Shown here: piece by piece, positions 43,523 through 53,549 of the stretch
Position numbering within the stretch: the first letter of the stretch is position 1
Layout: the number at the start of each line of letters is the position of its first letter
Assembly (NCBI RefSeq): GCF_009797935.1
Contig: NZ_VOLC01000012.1
Span: 68,128-132,127 of the forward strand
DNA from: Lunatibacter salilacus
GTDB taxonomy: Bacteria > Bacteroidota > Bacteroidia > Cytophagales > Cyclobacteriaceae
DNA length: 64,000 bases
Direction: 5' to 3'
Notes under the pieces: generated by a model
Databases searched by the model: none
What the model was told of the DNA's origin: nothing
Seen by the model: the letters and a program-made list of their open reading frames with translations, nothing else
Program-made: the position numbers and the translations under genes

Positions 43523-46500
43523 ATGAAAAATAACTTACTAAAGCATGTAATCCGCATGACTAAATTATTCGTTATTGTCTTTATGGTCCAGTTCGTTTCC
43601 ATGAGCCTATTGGTAGCCAAAGACGGTATTGCACAAACTAAAAACATGGAAGAGGTCAGCGTCAATCTTTCGCTGATGGAAGTTCCGCTGGAAAGTGCTT
43701 TCAATCAAATTGAAGCCAACACAGGATTTAATTTTGTGTTTGCCACACGGGAACTTAACGGTCTGCCGCCCATTAGCATCAGCAGTGACGGCAAGAATCT
43801 TTATAACCTGCTTCAGGAAATTGGGTTTCAATCCAATTTGAATTTTAGACAGGTGGATTATACGATTTATGTAAAAAAATCCACGAGGAATTCATCCAGT
43901 CAGGTTATTGTAGATGAATTTGTTGAAGTCACCGGCACTGTTTCCGATGAATCGGGTGCACCCCTGCCCGGAGCAACCATTTCGGTTCTGGGGTCTTCTT
44001 TAGGAACAGTCACCGATATTGATGGGGAATTTTCTCTCAATGTGAACGAAGGTGCTACCTTGGTTTTTTCTTACATAGGCTATGAAACTCAACGAATAAT
44101 AGTGGGTTCCCAAAGGGTATTGAATGTTCGCTTGGCCATGGATGCATCTTCACTGGAAGAAGTGGTAGTCGTAGGATATGGTTCTCAGGCAAAGAGCAAA
44201 TTGACAGGTTCTATATCCTCAATCAGCACCAAGGAATTTGAAAACCAGCCTGTAACTCGTTTAGATCAAGTGTTACAGGGAAGGGCCGCCGGGGTTCAGG
44301 TAACCAACAGTGGCGGTGCTCCAGGAGGAGAGGTGCGAATCCGGATCCGGGGTGCAAATTCCATTACCGGTAGTAATGATCCACTGTATGTGATCGACGG
44401 ATATGTAGGAGCAGATTTCTCTACGGTCAATCCCAATGATATAGAAAGCCTTCAGGTATTGAAAGATGCGTCTTCCACGGCAATTTATGGCAGTAGGGGA
44501 GCAAACGGCGTCATTATCATCACTACCAAGCGGGGAAAGGCCGGTGACATCAAAGTGAATTACAATAACCAATTCACTTCATCTGAGGTTTTGAAGAGAT
44601 ACAACACCATGGATGCCGCAACATTTGCTGAGGTGGCCAATGAGCGAAGCGATGCTACTGGTCTGTTGCCGCTATATACGGACCAACAAATCCAAGGATT
44701 CCGCCAGAATGGGGGCACCGATTGGCAGGACGAGATTTTCCGTCGCTCTGGAGGCCAGGAACACCAGATTAGCGTATCGGGAGGTAGTGAAAAAACTACA
44801 TTTATGGTATCCGGAAACATCCTGGATCAGGATGGTATAATCGAAAATTCAGGATTTAAGCGGCAGGTGTTACGTGCAAATATTTTTACCCAGGTAAACG
44901 ATAAATTTTCATTTCGGGTGAATATGTTTGGATCGAGAGGACGAAACAAGAATACTTCGACGATAGGATTCGGAACGGCAAGTCCGCTGGTACAGGCCTT
45001 GGCATGGGCACCCACTACACCTATATTCAATTCAGCCGGTGAGTATACCATGAATGATCCGGTTGGATCTGTGAAAGAGAATCCGGTGGCTTTGCTTTAC
45101 GATAGAGAACTTATCGAAGAGCGTACTACGGGAAATGTCCTTGCGGGAATGACATACGAAATCACTGAGGGTTTGTCGCTTGATGTTCAGTATGCTATAA
45201 ACTATTTCAATCAGCAGAATAAATACTTTTACGGCACTTTTGTAACCAATAGAAATCCCCGGGCTACCCGATCTTCCAGCGAACAAATTACGCTGCAAAG
45301 CACGGCCGCTCTTTCATATACAAAGACGGTAGGAGACGGGCACTTTTTGGATTTGGTTGGTGTATTTGAAACGCAAGAGTTTACCAACAACAGTTTTTCA
45401 GCTACTGCCAATCAATTGAAAGATCCCTCCCTTAGTTTTTACAATATGGGACTTGCGGGATCTTTTAATCTGAATTCCGCCTATCAAAAATGGACCTTGA
45501 TGTCGTTCCTTGGTAGGGCAAACTATTCATTCAGGGATAAATACCTCTTGACGGTGGCTTTGAGACGGGACGGTTCATCCAAATTCCAAGAGGCAAACCG
45601 ATGGAGTGTATTCCCTTCCGTTGCCGCCGGGTGGAACATATCTGACGAGGATTTTATGAAAAACCAAACCACTTTAAGCCTTTTCAAGCTTAGAGGTAGT
45701 TGGGGCATTACCGGAAGTCAGGCGATAAATCCCTACGCCACCCAGTCTACATATAGAACTGATCCATTGGTGTCTTTCACCGGAAATAATGTGGCGAGTG
45801 GAATAATGCTGGGAAATCCGGGCAATCCCAACTTAAGGTGGGAAACTACTGAGCAAAGTAATATTGGAGTTGAAATGGAATTTTTGGACGGTGCATTGTA
45901 TCTGGAAGGTGATGTGTTCGTCAAAAACACCCGAGACTTGTTGATTAACCAACAACTTCCCGGATATGTTGGATCAGGCTCTATTACTAGAAATTTGGGT
46001 AAAGTACAAAACCGTGGCTGGGAGCTAACCCTTACGGCCAACGTGCTGAGAAACCGGGATCTGAACTGGACCAGTTCCTTCAATATTTCTGACGTAAGAA
46101 ATGAAGTGCAAAGTCTGGGCGGGATTGCTGATCGAATATTCACCAATACCAATGTGGGTGCCGGAATGTCCACGCAGTCAGAATATGTGGTAAAACCTGG
46201 AAGCCCGCTGGGCTCATATTGGGGGTTGAATTACTTGGCTACTTGGAAGCCAGGTGAGGAAAGTCAAGCCCAAGCTTTTGGCGCAGTTCCCGGTGATTCC
46301 AGGTATGAGGATCTGAATAATGATGGAGCTATCACCTCCAACGATTTTCAAGTCATCGGTGTAGGAATTCCTATTACCAGCCTAGGTTGGAACAATACCT
46401 TTCAATACAAAGCCTTTACCCTAAACGTGTTTTTCCAGGGTGTGTTTGGGTTTGATAAGTTGCACTATACACGTGCGGCGGCAATTTCCGGAAGTGCGGA

Positions 46501-46867
46501 TGCCAGACAGCCAGTACTTACCGAAATCCAAAACAGGTACATTCCCGGTGTAAATGAAACATCAGACATTCCCGCATTCAGCTTGACAAATTTAAATTTC
46601 ACCCAATCTACCCGCTTTTTGGAAAGCGGCGATTTCTTGAGACTGAAAAACGTCAGTTTAAGTTATGATGTTCCAACCGTGCTGTTAAGAAATGTAGCTA
46701 ATATCCGGGTATTTGTAAGCGGAATCAACCTGTTGACCTTTACAAATTACTCAGGAATTGATCCGGAATCAAGTTCCGTAGCGGGTGCAGATACCGCATT
46801 GGGTGTTGATTACGGGGCTTATCCCAATGCAAGGATCATTTCTACAGGAATTAATTTAACCTTCTAA
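43523..46867 (+). CDS. SusC/RagA TonB-dependent transporter with STN signalling domain
   Basis: A 1114-residue outer-membrane transporter. After the signal peptide comes an STN (secretin/TonB N-terminal) domain (about 45-115: VPLESAFNQIEANTGFNFVF), then a CarboxypepD-reg-like domain (about 133-205), the EEVVVVGYGSQ segment, plug (RIRGANSI, DPLYVIDGY) and barrel ending GINLTF. The STN domain marks it as a sensor that signals to the upstream FecR. The likely substrate is a glycan; the downstream sulfatase hints at a sulfated one (inference). Confidence 0.94.
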   Translation: MKNNLLKHVIRMTKLFVIVFMVQFVSMSLLVAKDGIAQTKNMEEVSVNLSLMEVPLESAFNQIEANTGFNFVFATRELNGLPPISISSDGKNLYNLLQEIGFQSNLNFRQVDYTIYVKKSTRNSSSQVIVDEFVEVTGTVSDESGAPLPGATISVLGSSLGTVTDIDGEFSLNVNEGATLVFSYIGYETQRIIVGSQRVLNVRLAMDASSLEEVVVVGYGSQAKSKLTGSISSISTKEFENQPVTRLDQVLQGRAAGVQVTNSGGAPGGEVRIRIRGANSITGSNDPLYVIDGYVGADFSTVNPNDIESLQVLKDASSTAIYGSRGANGVIIITTKRGKAGDIKVNYNNQFTSSEVLKRYNTMDAATFAEVANERSDATGLLPLYTDQQIQGFRQNGGTDWQDEIFRRSGGQEHQISVSGGSEKTTFMVSGNILDQDGIIENSGFKRQVLRANIFTQVNDKFSFRVNMFGSRGRNKNTSTIGFGTASPLVQALAWAPTTPIFNSAGEYTMNDPVGSVKENPVALLYDRELIEERTTGNVLAGMTYEITEGLSLDVQYAINYFNQQNKYFYGTFVTNRNPRATRSSSEQITLQSTAALSYTKTVGDGHFLDLVGVFETQEFTNNSFSATANQLKDPSLSFYNMGLAGSFNLNSAYQKWTLMSFLGRANYSFRDKYLLTVALRRDGSSKFQEANRWSVFPSVAAGWNISDEDFMKNQTTLSLFKLRGSWGITGSQAINPYATQSTYRTDPLVSFTGNNVASGIMLGNPGNPNLRWETTEQSNIGVEMEFLDGALYLEGDVFVKNTRDLLINQQLPGYVGSGSITRNLGKVQNRGWELTLTANVLRNRDLNWTSSFNISDVRNEVQSLGGIADRIFTNTNVGAGMSTQSEYVVKPGSPLGSYWGLNYLATWKPGEESQAQAFGAVPGDSRYEDLNNDGAITSNDFQVIGVGIPITSLGWNNTFQYKAFTLNVFFQGVFGFDKLHYTRAAAISGSADARQPVLTEIQNRYIPGVNETSDIPAFSLTNLNFTQSTRFLESGDFLRLKNVSLSYDVPTVLLRNVANIRVFVSGINLLTFTNYSGIDPESSSVAGADTALGVDYGAYPNARIISTGINLTF

Positions 46868-46879
46868 AAGACTATAGCC

Positions 46880-48358
46880 ATGAAAAATATACGATCAATC
46901 ATGTTATCACTAAGTATTTCCTCCGCACTCCTTTTAGGAGTAGGTTGCAGTGGTTTTCTGGAGGAAGATTTGCAGGGGCAGTTGGTGGGTGCTGGAGCCT
47001 TAAGTTCAGTGGAAGGGCTTGATGCTGCGCTGACAGGAGCATATAAAGGATTGGGATGGACTTGGAGTATGGGTTTTTTCCATGCCACAGCCATGGGAGG
47101 AACCATGGGAGGTGATGATATTACAACCCATCCGGCAAGTAACAAACAAGAATTTCGGGAATTTGACCAGTTTGCCGTGTCTCCCGGAAACTCCCGTACA
47201 GGGCAAATGTTTACTGGCTGCTACAAAGCGATTCAGGGAGCCAATAATATCATCGAAAATTACGAAAATACCGTTGGTTCAGAAGCGATGATCACTCAGA
47301 TTGTCGGAGAAGCTTATTTCCTTCGGGCATTCTCTTACTATTGGCTCGTTCGGTTGTACGGGAGTATTCCCCTCATAACCACGCCGACGTTTTCGGAAGA
47401 TTTGTTAACAGTAAGTAGCAACCCGGGATCGGAAATCTATGCGTTGATCATCAGTGATTTTGAGCAGGCTGAGTTGAGGTTACCAAACACCAAGCGGAAC
47501 CCAGGCAGACCCAATAAAGGATCGGCGTCTGCGTTTTTGGCCGATGTGTATTTGACTATGGGTGGCTGGCCGATCAATGATGCGTCCAAATACCCGCTGG
47601 CCGCAGCCAAAGCCAAGGAAGTGATTGACAATGCCGGAGCGTATGGATTTGAGTTGATGGATAGCTACGAGGAGCTTTGGGCAAATGACCAAACCGCAAT
47701 GAACTTGCCCGAGGAAGTTTTCGCCCTGTATGCGTTTGACGGTGTTGGACAGACCATGAATGCGCATTATGGATTTGCTTCCATGCCCGGTGAGGAATCA
47801 GGTTGGGACGATTTCTTTGCGGAAATTAATTTCTTCAACAATTTTCCCGAAGGGCCACGCAAGGACATGACCTTTAGAACGGAGTTTACCCTATCCGATG
47901 GCCGGGTGCTGACTTGGCAGGAAATTCAGACACGTCATCCGTATTACAACAAGTATTATCAGGCAAATGATGTGAAGAGGTGGTTTTCTTCCTTGCCCTT
48001 GGTGATGTTGCGGTATGCACATGTGCTGACCATATATGCAGAGGCGAGTGCCAGGGCGCAGGGATCACCTCCGGCAGATGCCTATGCAGCGATAAACCAA
48101 ATCAGGTCGCGTGCGGGATTGGCGAATCTGGAAAACTTGTCAACAGATGCATTTATTGAGGCCGTAATTGACGAGCGATCTTGGGAATTTGCGGCGGAAA
48201 GGACACGTTGGTTTGATTTGGTCAGGCTGGAAATGGTGGAAGAAGCCAATCAAGACAAACATGAATGGGATTTGAAACCTATTGGTTCGATTAGCAAGGA
48301 AGATTATTTCTTCCCCTTGCCACTTACGGAAACCTTGAATAACCCGAATTTGAGATAG
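46880..48358 (+). CDS. SusD/RagB family outer-membrane lipoprotein
   Basis: A 492-residue SusD-family lipoprotein, 12 bp after susC. The signal peptide ends in a lipobox (LGVGC, C23). Family segments include GEAYFLRAFSYYWLVRLYG and, near the C-terminus, IDERSWEFAAERTRWFDLVRL. It binds substrate at the cell surface and delivers it to SusC. A probable terminator follows the gene. Confidence 0.93.
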   Translation: MKNIRSIMLSLSISSALLLGVGCSGFLEEDLQGQLVGAGALSSVEGLDAALTGAYKGLGWTWSMGFFHATAMGGTMGGDDITTHPASNKQEFREFDQFAVSPGNSRTGQMFTGCYKAIQGANNIIENYENTVGSEAMITQIVGEAYFLRAFSYYWLVRLYGSIPLITTPTFSEDLLTVSSNPGSEIYALIISDFEQAELRLPNTKRNPGRPNKGSASAFLADVYLTMGGWPINDASKYPLAAAKAKEVIDNAGAYGFELMDSYEELWANDQTAMNLPEEVFALYAFDGVGQTMNAHYGFASMPGEESGWDDFFAEINFFNNFPEGPRKDMTFRTEFTLSDGRVLTWQEIQTRHPYYNKYYQANDVKRWFSSLPLVMLRYAHVLTIYAEASARAQGSPPADAYAAINQIRSRAGLANLENLSTDAFIEAVIDERSWEFAAERTRWFDLVRLEMVEEANQDKHEWDLKPIGSISKEDYFFPLPLTETLNNPNLR

Positions 48359-48369
48359 GAAATTTTTGG

Positions 48370-48428
48370 AAATCCCCTTTGATCGTTTGGCTGTTGTTTG
48401 GTTGAGGGTTGGAGGGGATTTTTTTATT
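48370..48428 (+). terminator. Probable intrinsic terminator after susD
   Basis: AAATCCCC (48370-48377) can pair with GGGGATTT (48414-48421) around a large loop and is followed by a T-run. Confidence 0.6.
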
Positions 48429-49662
48429 TGATATTTGTTGATATTGGATATTGATGGATATTAGAAATAAAGTAGAAATAAAGTAGAAATATGGCCTACG
48501 GCCGAAATATAAATATGCCTATGGCGAAATATTGAAATGTGATATTGGTGGATATTGAATATTGAGATATTGAAATACGGTAGAAATATGGCCTACGGCC
48601 GAAATATAATTGAAATATTTTTTACTGCTGAAATATGGTGGAAATCGGAGCAAAGCGGAGACCCTTGCGGTTCAGGGTATGGCCTATCGGCCCAGATAGG
48701 AAGAAGATATTAATTGATATTGGATACTAATTGATATTGAAAAGGTGAAATATAGTAGAAATATGCCTACGGCTGAAATATAGTGGAAATATGTTGAAAA
48801 TCGGAGCGAAGCGAGAATCTCAACAAATTTTGATTTTTATAGATATTGGATACTATTGGATATTTGGATATATATAAAATCGTTTTTATCGAACCCGAAA
48901 AGGGTTCAACTCCTCAATAACCAGGGGTGTAGCGGTAGAGGAACCCCTGGATTGGAAACAGTGTATCGTCATCTTTTGGCAGCGAAAAACATTGGAAAAG
49001 CTATGCTTTTCCGCCAAAACCGGAACCTTGTAGTTGGTGCCTTTTGATAAAGAATTGGAACGCGGATTTGTGTGGATTTTTTGGGTGAATTGATTTCATT
49101 GGGTACCTAACTTAGATGGCGCTTAAACTTATGTTTCGAAAGAATAAAAATCATGATTGACGTAATCAATCGCCCTCTTCTCAAGGAGAGGGAGGGGTGA
49201 GGCGGTCGGGAGGCTGAATTCTTTTTTGTGATAAATCACTAACCAGTGACGGTTTTGCCGTAAATGGGTAGGCTGAATTGGATTTATAACCAGGTGACTA
49301 AAGCGGGAGAACAGGTTTCCTATGTAGTTTGAAAATAACGGCAGTGAAATCAATCATTCTTCTTGAATTAAGGCTTAAACTTATGTGTCGATGGAATAAA
49401 TATCCTGATTGACGGAATCGATCGCCCTCTCCTAGAGGAGAGGGAAGGGGTGAGACAGTTACGGAGTGGAGATCATCGTACCCCCTCATATACCCTTATA
49501 TGTCTCATATGGTTATAAAATAATTTTTCTCAGAGGATTACTTCAATCGACTTCCTCTAAAATAATAGCTTATATTGTTTAAATGGTAATCCCTAAACCG
49601 CCACCCAACCATTTTTTTTGTATATTTCCCGCCTAATTCCCATCAATTCAAAAACCCAAGAT
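48429..49662. repeat. Repeat-rich intergenic region between susD and the sulfatase gene
   Basis: No gene is supported. (1) Low-complexity GATATTGAA words with three copies of GTAGAAATATGGCCTACGGC or close variants at 48483-48512, 48580-48609 and 48754-48782. (2) A copy of the dispersed palindromic repeat at about 48891-49046, whose right arm holds a nested hairpin (TTTTGGC outer, GGAAAAGC/GCTTTTCC inner). (3) A direct repeat pair of about 84 bp at 49121-49205 and 49373-49456, each with a CCCTCTCC/GGAGAGGG-type hairpin. The sulfatase promoter must lie in the last 150 bases. Confidence 0.7.
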
Positions 49663-51543
49663 ATGAGAATCGGTTCTTTATTGTTTGTGTCTTTTTTATT
49701 TTGCTTTTGCTCCCCACCTAAAGATCCAAGTACTGATCTGCCGCTCCCTAATATCGTTTGGATTACCAGTGAAGATAACAGCCCTTTTGCAGGATGCTAT
49801 GGGGATGATTTTGCGACTACACCGAACATGGACAAATTGGCCGCAGAGGGTTTTCTGTACACGCACGCTTATGCCAATGCCCCTGTCTGCGCTCCTGCTA
49901 GAAATACTATTATTACAGGAGTCTATGCCAACTCCGGAGGACACGAGCATATGCGGAGTTACTACGATAAATCAGCATCTGTAAAGTTATATCCCGAATA
50001 TCTTCGTGAAGCGGGCTACTATTGCACAAACAGCCAAAAGGAAGATTTTAACATCAATCCTGAACTGACTCAAAATACATGGGATGATTTGGGGAAAGAT
50101 GCGCACTATAAAAACAGGCCTGAAGGCAAACCATTTTTCGCAATATTCAATTCCACCGTTTCCCATGAAAGCTCCCTCCATACCCGGACGCCGCTAGAGG
50201 ACCTGAGGCATAGACCGGAGGATGTCACGCTGCCTCCTTATCATCCGGACACGCCGGATATGCGGCACGACTGGGCGCAGTATTATGACAAGATTGAGGA
50301 TATGGATACCTGGATGGGAGGCATTTTAAAGGAACTGGAGGAAAGTGGCGAAAAGGAAAACACCATTATCTTTTACTATGGAGATCATGGGGGCGTATTA
50401 GCCCGCAGCAAGCGTTTTGTTTATGAGTCTGGCACGAGGGTTCCGTTTATCGTCCACATTCCCGAAAAATACAAACACCTCTATCCGGCAGAAGCTCCGG
50501 GATCTACCGTGGACCGTTTGATTGGTTTTGTGGATTTGGTTCCTACGCTGTTAAGCATCATCGGCATCGATGTTCCGGATTACCTTCAGGGGAATGCTTT
50601 TTTGGGACCGCAGAAATCGGAAGATCCGGAATACGCCTATATGTTTCGGGGAAGAATGGACGAGCGGTATGATATGAGTAGGGCGGTCAGGAACCAAAAA
50701 TACCGTTATATCAAAAATTATATGCCCTACCGGATCTATGGTCAATATATCGATTACCTCTGGAGAGCCCCATCCATTCGATCTTGGGAGGCTGCTTATA
50801 CGGCCGGGGAGTGCAATGCCGTACAATCGATTTTTTGGAACATCAAACCAGTTGAAGAACTGTACGATACAGAAAACGATCCCTGGGAAGTGAATAACTT
50901 GGCCGCCGACCCAGCATACAGGGAAGTATTAGAGCGTATGCGTGCCGCAAACCGAAGCTGGATTCTAGATATTCAAGATGCGGGATTTATCCCGGAGGCA
51001 ACCTTGGTAGATCTCACCGAAAATACCACGCCATACGACTATATGCGTTCCGGTAATGTGGATTTGACGCAGTTGGTGGATGCCGCCGAATATGCGACCA
51101 ACCCAAATCCCGATCCCCAAAAGCTTGCGGACATACTGGAATCCGATAATCCCACGCTTACCTATTGGGGGGCGACCGGGCTTTTGATTCTGGGTGAAAA
51201 TGCCCGGCCGGCTATGGACAAACTTAAGGCACTAGCTTCAAATCAGTCGCATAATGGGGCCATCGTAGCCGCTGAATCGCTGTATGTATTGGGGGAAAAG
51301 GAAATTGGGAAAGAAACCCTTTTACGGGCATTGAATTCCGATAATCCCTTTGCCCGGGGCCATGCGCTCAATGTAGTGGATAATGTGGATGAAAATAGGC
51401 CTGAAATGCGCCAAGCTGTGGTCGATATGGTCAAGCGGGTCGGAGAATTCAAAAGCAATAATTATGACCTAAGGATGGCTAAATTTCTCTTTTCCAAATG
51501 GGATATTGATCCAAAATCCTTGGGCATCGAAATGAATTGGTAA
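49663..51543 (+). CDS. Sulfatase (type I, formylglycine-dependent)
   Basis: A 626-residue sulfatase. I start it at the ATG at 49663 because this gives a signal peptide (MRIGSLLFVSFLFCFC) with a possible lipidated Cys; the frame is open from a TTG at 49618. The sulfatase signature C76-A-P-A-R80 is the site converted to formylglycine, and TSEDNSPFAGCYGDD supplies N-terminal calcium ligands. GDHGGVLARSKRFVYESGTRVPF is the conserved distal part. The C-terminal 120 residues look like HEAT-type helical repeats. Heparan N-sulfatase-like members share this style, but the substrate is unproven. The PhoD-like gene follows after 4 bp. Confidence 0.9.
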   Translation: MRIGSLLFVSFLFCFCSPPKDPSTDLPLPNIVWITSEDNSPFAGCYGDDFATTPNMDKLAAEGFLYTHAYANAPVCAPARNTIITGVYANSGGHEHMRSYYDKSASVKLYPEYLREAGYYCTNSQKEDFNINPELTQNTWDDLGKDAHYKNRPEGKPFFAIFNSTVSHESSLHTRTPLEDLRHRPEDVTLPPYHPDTPDMRHDWAQYYDKIEDMDTWMGGILKELEESGEKENTIIFYYGDHGGVLARSKRFVYESGTRVPFIVHIPEKYKHLYPAEAPGSTVDRLIGFVDLVPTLLSIIGIDVPDYLQGNAFLGPQKSEDPEYAYMFRGRMDERYDMSRAVRNQKYRYIKNYMPYRIYGQYIDYLWRAPSIRSWEAAYTAGECNAVQSIFWNIKPVEELYDTENDPWEVNNLAADPAYREVLERMRAANRSWILDIQDAGFIPEATLVDLTENTTPYDYMRSGNVDLTQLVDAAEYATNPNPDPQKLADILESDNPTLTYWGATGLLILGENARPAMDKLKALASNQSHNGAIVAAESLYVLGEKEIGKETLLRALNSDNPFARGHALNVVDNVDENRPEMRQAVVDMVKRVGEFKSNNYDLRMAKFLFSKWDIDPKSLGIEMNW

Positions 51544-51547
51544 GTAT

Positions 51548-53029
51548 ATGAGAGTTTTATTTTTGATCCATTTCCTACTTTTATCCATCCCATCCATTGC
51601 CCAACTCGTGGGTGACCGTACCCATCAGCAGTTGAGTAAAAACCGGTCGCTGGAATCCAGCTTGTATATGCTACATCAATGGGCAGATACCCTTGATTTA
51701 AGCCGGGAAAGTAGACTTGCAGAGATCGCCTATTCCGTTTTTTCGTCTGAAAAGGAAGCAGGTTTCGATAAGTTGGTATTTGATCAAGACTATATTGATT
51801 GGTTAGAAGGGGAGGAGATACTGCTTTTGGGTGGTCCAGTATGGGGTCATGTCACGCAAGAAGGTGCCGATCTATGGATACGAACGGCCAAGCCTGCCAT
51901 GGTAGTCGCTGCCATAGAGGATCATGGTACAGTCAGATTGTTCGGACCTGTGGAAACGAATGCGCAGACGGACCTCAGTGCAGTAGTAAAAATACACGGA
52001 CTGGAACCTGGCAATTCCTATCCTGTTAAAATCATGGTGGATGGTGAAACATGGTCCGGTGACTCACCCCTTGTTTTGAAAACACTTCCTGAAGAGGATC
52101 CGCTTCGAATTGCTTTCGGTACCTGTTTTCACCGTTGGGGATTGGGGAATAGGGAGCAGGTAAAACAGGTTTTAAACCGGAAACCCAATGCCATGCTGTT
52201 GGGCGGCGATATTGCTGTGCAGGACAGAAGAGATCAGCTTGGGATGCACCGATTTGATTACCTGATGCGGGACCTGTTTCCCGCTTGGCGGGAGTTGAGT
52301 TCGCAAATTCCTGTTTACGCCACATGGGATGACCACGATTATATGGATGATGACCTTTCTGGAATTCCAGAGGGCTTTACGGCAGCAGATAGGACGGGTA
52401 TTCGGGAGGTGTTTACCCGATCTTGGGCAAATCCAGCTTTCGGAGACTCAGACAATCAGGAAGGCGTCTATTTCAAAACCAGCATAGGTCCAGTTGATGT
52501 GATTATGCTGGACAACCGCTTTTTTCGGGATAAAGAAACCGGAGCATTTCTCGGAGAAGGCCAGATGGACTGGCTGGAACAGCAGTTGCTGGAAGCCAAA
52601 GGCCAGTTTATTATCCTTTCTTGTGGGACCATGTGGAGCGATTATGTTTCCGGTGGCAAGGATTCCTGGGGTGTTTGGGACCCGGAGGGAAGGGAGAAAA
52701 TCTTTCAATTGATCGAGAAGCACCGGATTCCCGGCGTGTTGCTGATTTCCGGCGATCGGCATGGTGCCCGTGGATTTACCATTCCAAGGGAATCGGGGTA
52801 TTCGTTTTACGAATTCGAACCTGCCAGCTTAGGAGGCCGCCATGGACCCGCTGCTACCAATCCGGAGTGGGAAACGCAGTTATTTGGATTTGACAATACC
52901 TATGCCTTTGGAGAATTTTCTTTTGACACCCAGTTAAACGATCCCGAGGTGACGTTTCGGTTGATACGTGAGGATGGGGAAGTGCTTTATACTTTGGTAT
53001 TGAAAAGGAGTGAGTTGACGCCTTATTGA
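51548..53029 (+). CDS. PhoD-like alkaline phosphatase family protein, secreted
   Basis: A 493-residue metallophosphoesterase of the PhoD type. It has an N-terminal signal peptide (to about residue 18), a fibronectin-like N-domain (about 95-175: GHVTQEGADLWIRTAKPA), and the metal-binding core: GTCF, LGGDI, W-D261-DHD264, GDRHGAR. PhoD enzymes use Fe/Ca to hydrolyse phosphate mono- and diesters in the periplasm. Only 4 bp separate it from the sulfatase, so both are probably expressed together. Confidence 0.88.
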   Translation: MRVLFLIHFLLLSIPSIAQLVGDRTHQQLSKNRSLESSLYMLHQWADTLDLSRESRLAEIAYSVFSSEKEAGFDKLVFDQDYIDWLEGEEILLLGGPVWGHVTQEGADLWIRTAKPAMVVAAIEDHGTVRLFGPVETNAQTDLSAVVKIHGLEPGNSYPVKIMVDGETWSGDSPLVLKTLPEEDPLRIAFGTCFHRWGLGNREQVKQVLNRKPNAMLLGGDIAVQDRRDQLGMHRFDYLMRDLFPAWRELSSQIPVYATWDDHDYMDDDLSGIPEGFTAADRTGIREVFTRSWANPAFGDSDNQEGVYFKTSIGPVDVIMLDNRFFRDKETGAFLGEGQMDWLEQQLLEAKGQFIILSCGTMWSDYVSGGKDSWGVWDPEGREKIFQLIEKHRIPGVLLISGDRHGARGFTIPRESGYSFYEFEPASLGGRHGPAATNPEWETQLFGFDNTYAFGEFSFDTQLNDPEVTFRLIREDGEVLYTLVLKRSELTPY

Positions 53030-53098
53030 AATGATATATGCTACCCGATATACATTGATATATGCCTTCGGCGAAATATGGGCTTTGAGGAGATCCTC

Positions 53099-53367
53099 GA
53101 CCTTTGGGGTTTTCCCAAACCCCGAAGGTCTTTTAAAGCACATTGCGATAAGAATTTTAACCACATAGAAACATAGTTCAGATAGAGGTTTTATCGAGGT
53201 TGGGTTTGCGGCGTCTGACCTTTGGGGTTTTTCCAAACCCCGAAGGTCTTTTAACTATCTCCTTGTAATGCTCTTAACCACATAGTTCACAGTAGTTCAC
53301 ATAGAGCTTTTTAAAAGGTCAGGTTTGCGGCATCTGACCTTTGGGGTTTTCCCAAACCCCGAAGGTC
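53099..53367 (+). repeat. Three tandem 118-bp units each with a strong GACCTT hairpin
   Basis: A 32-base hairpin (GACCTTTGGGGTTTTCCCAA, then ACCCCGAAGGTC) occurs at 53099-53130, 53217-53248 and 53336-53367, each followed by TTTT. The spacers share related text (AACCACATAG..., GGTTTGCGGC). Each hairpin has a stem of about 14 bp with a T-run, so all could act as terminators after the sulfatase/phosphatase operon. Confidence 0.85.
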
Positions 53368-53549
53368 TTTTGATGTACATCCCGAAAGGATTTTTTTAAC
53401 ACATAGGAACATAGGAGTCCACATAGAAATTTAATAAAACTATTTGGTAGAGTTGTGAACACAGTATCTTGATCCTCTACCTGACGAGTAAGAACGTTTT
53501 CCATTAGTCCATTTGCAATGGCCCAGTACAATTTTTCTAGACACTTCTC

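Noticed and set aside
53099-53367. CRISPR array
   Set aside because: Only three repeats with 86-87 bp spacers that are related to each other, hairpins with T-runs, and no cas genes nearby.
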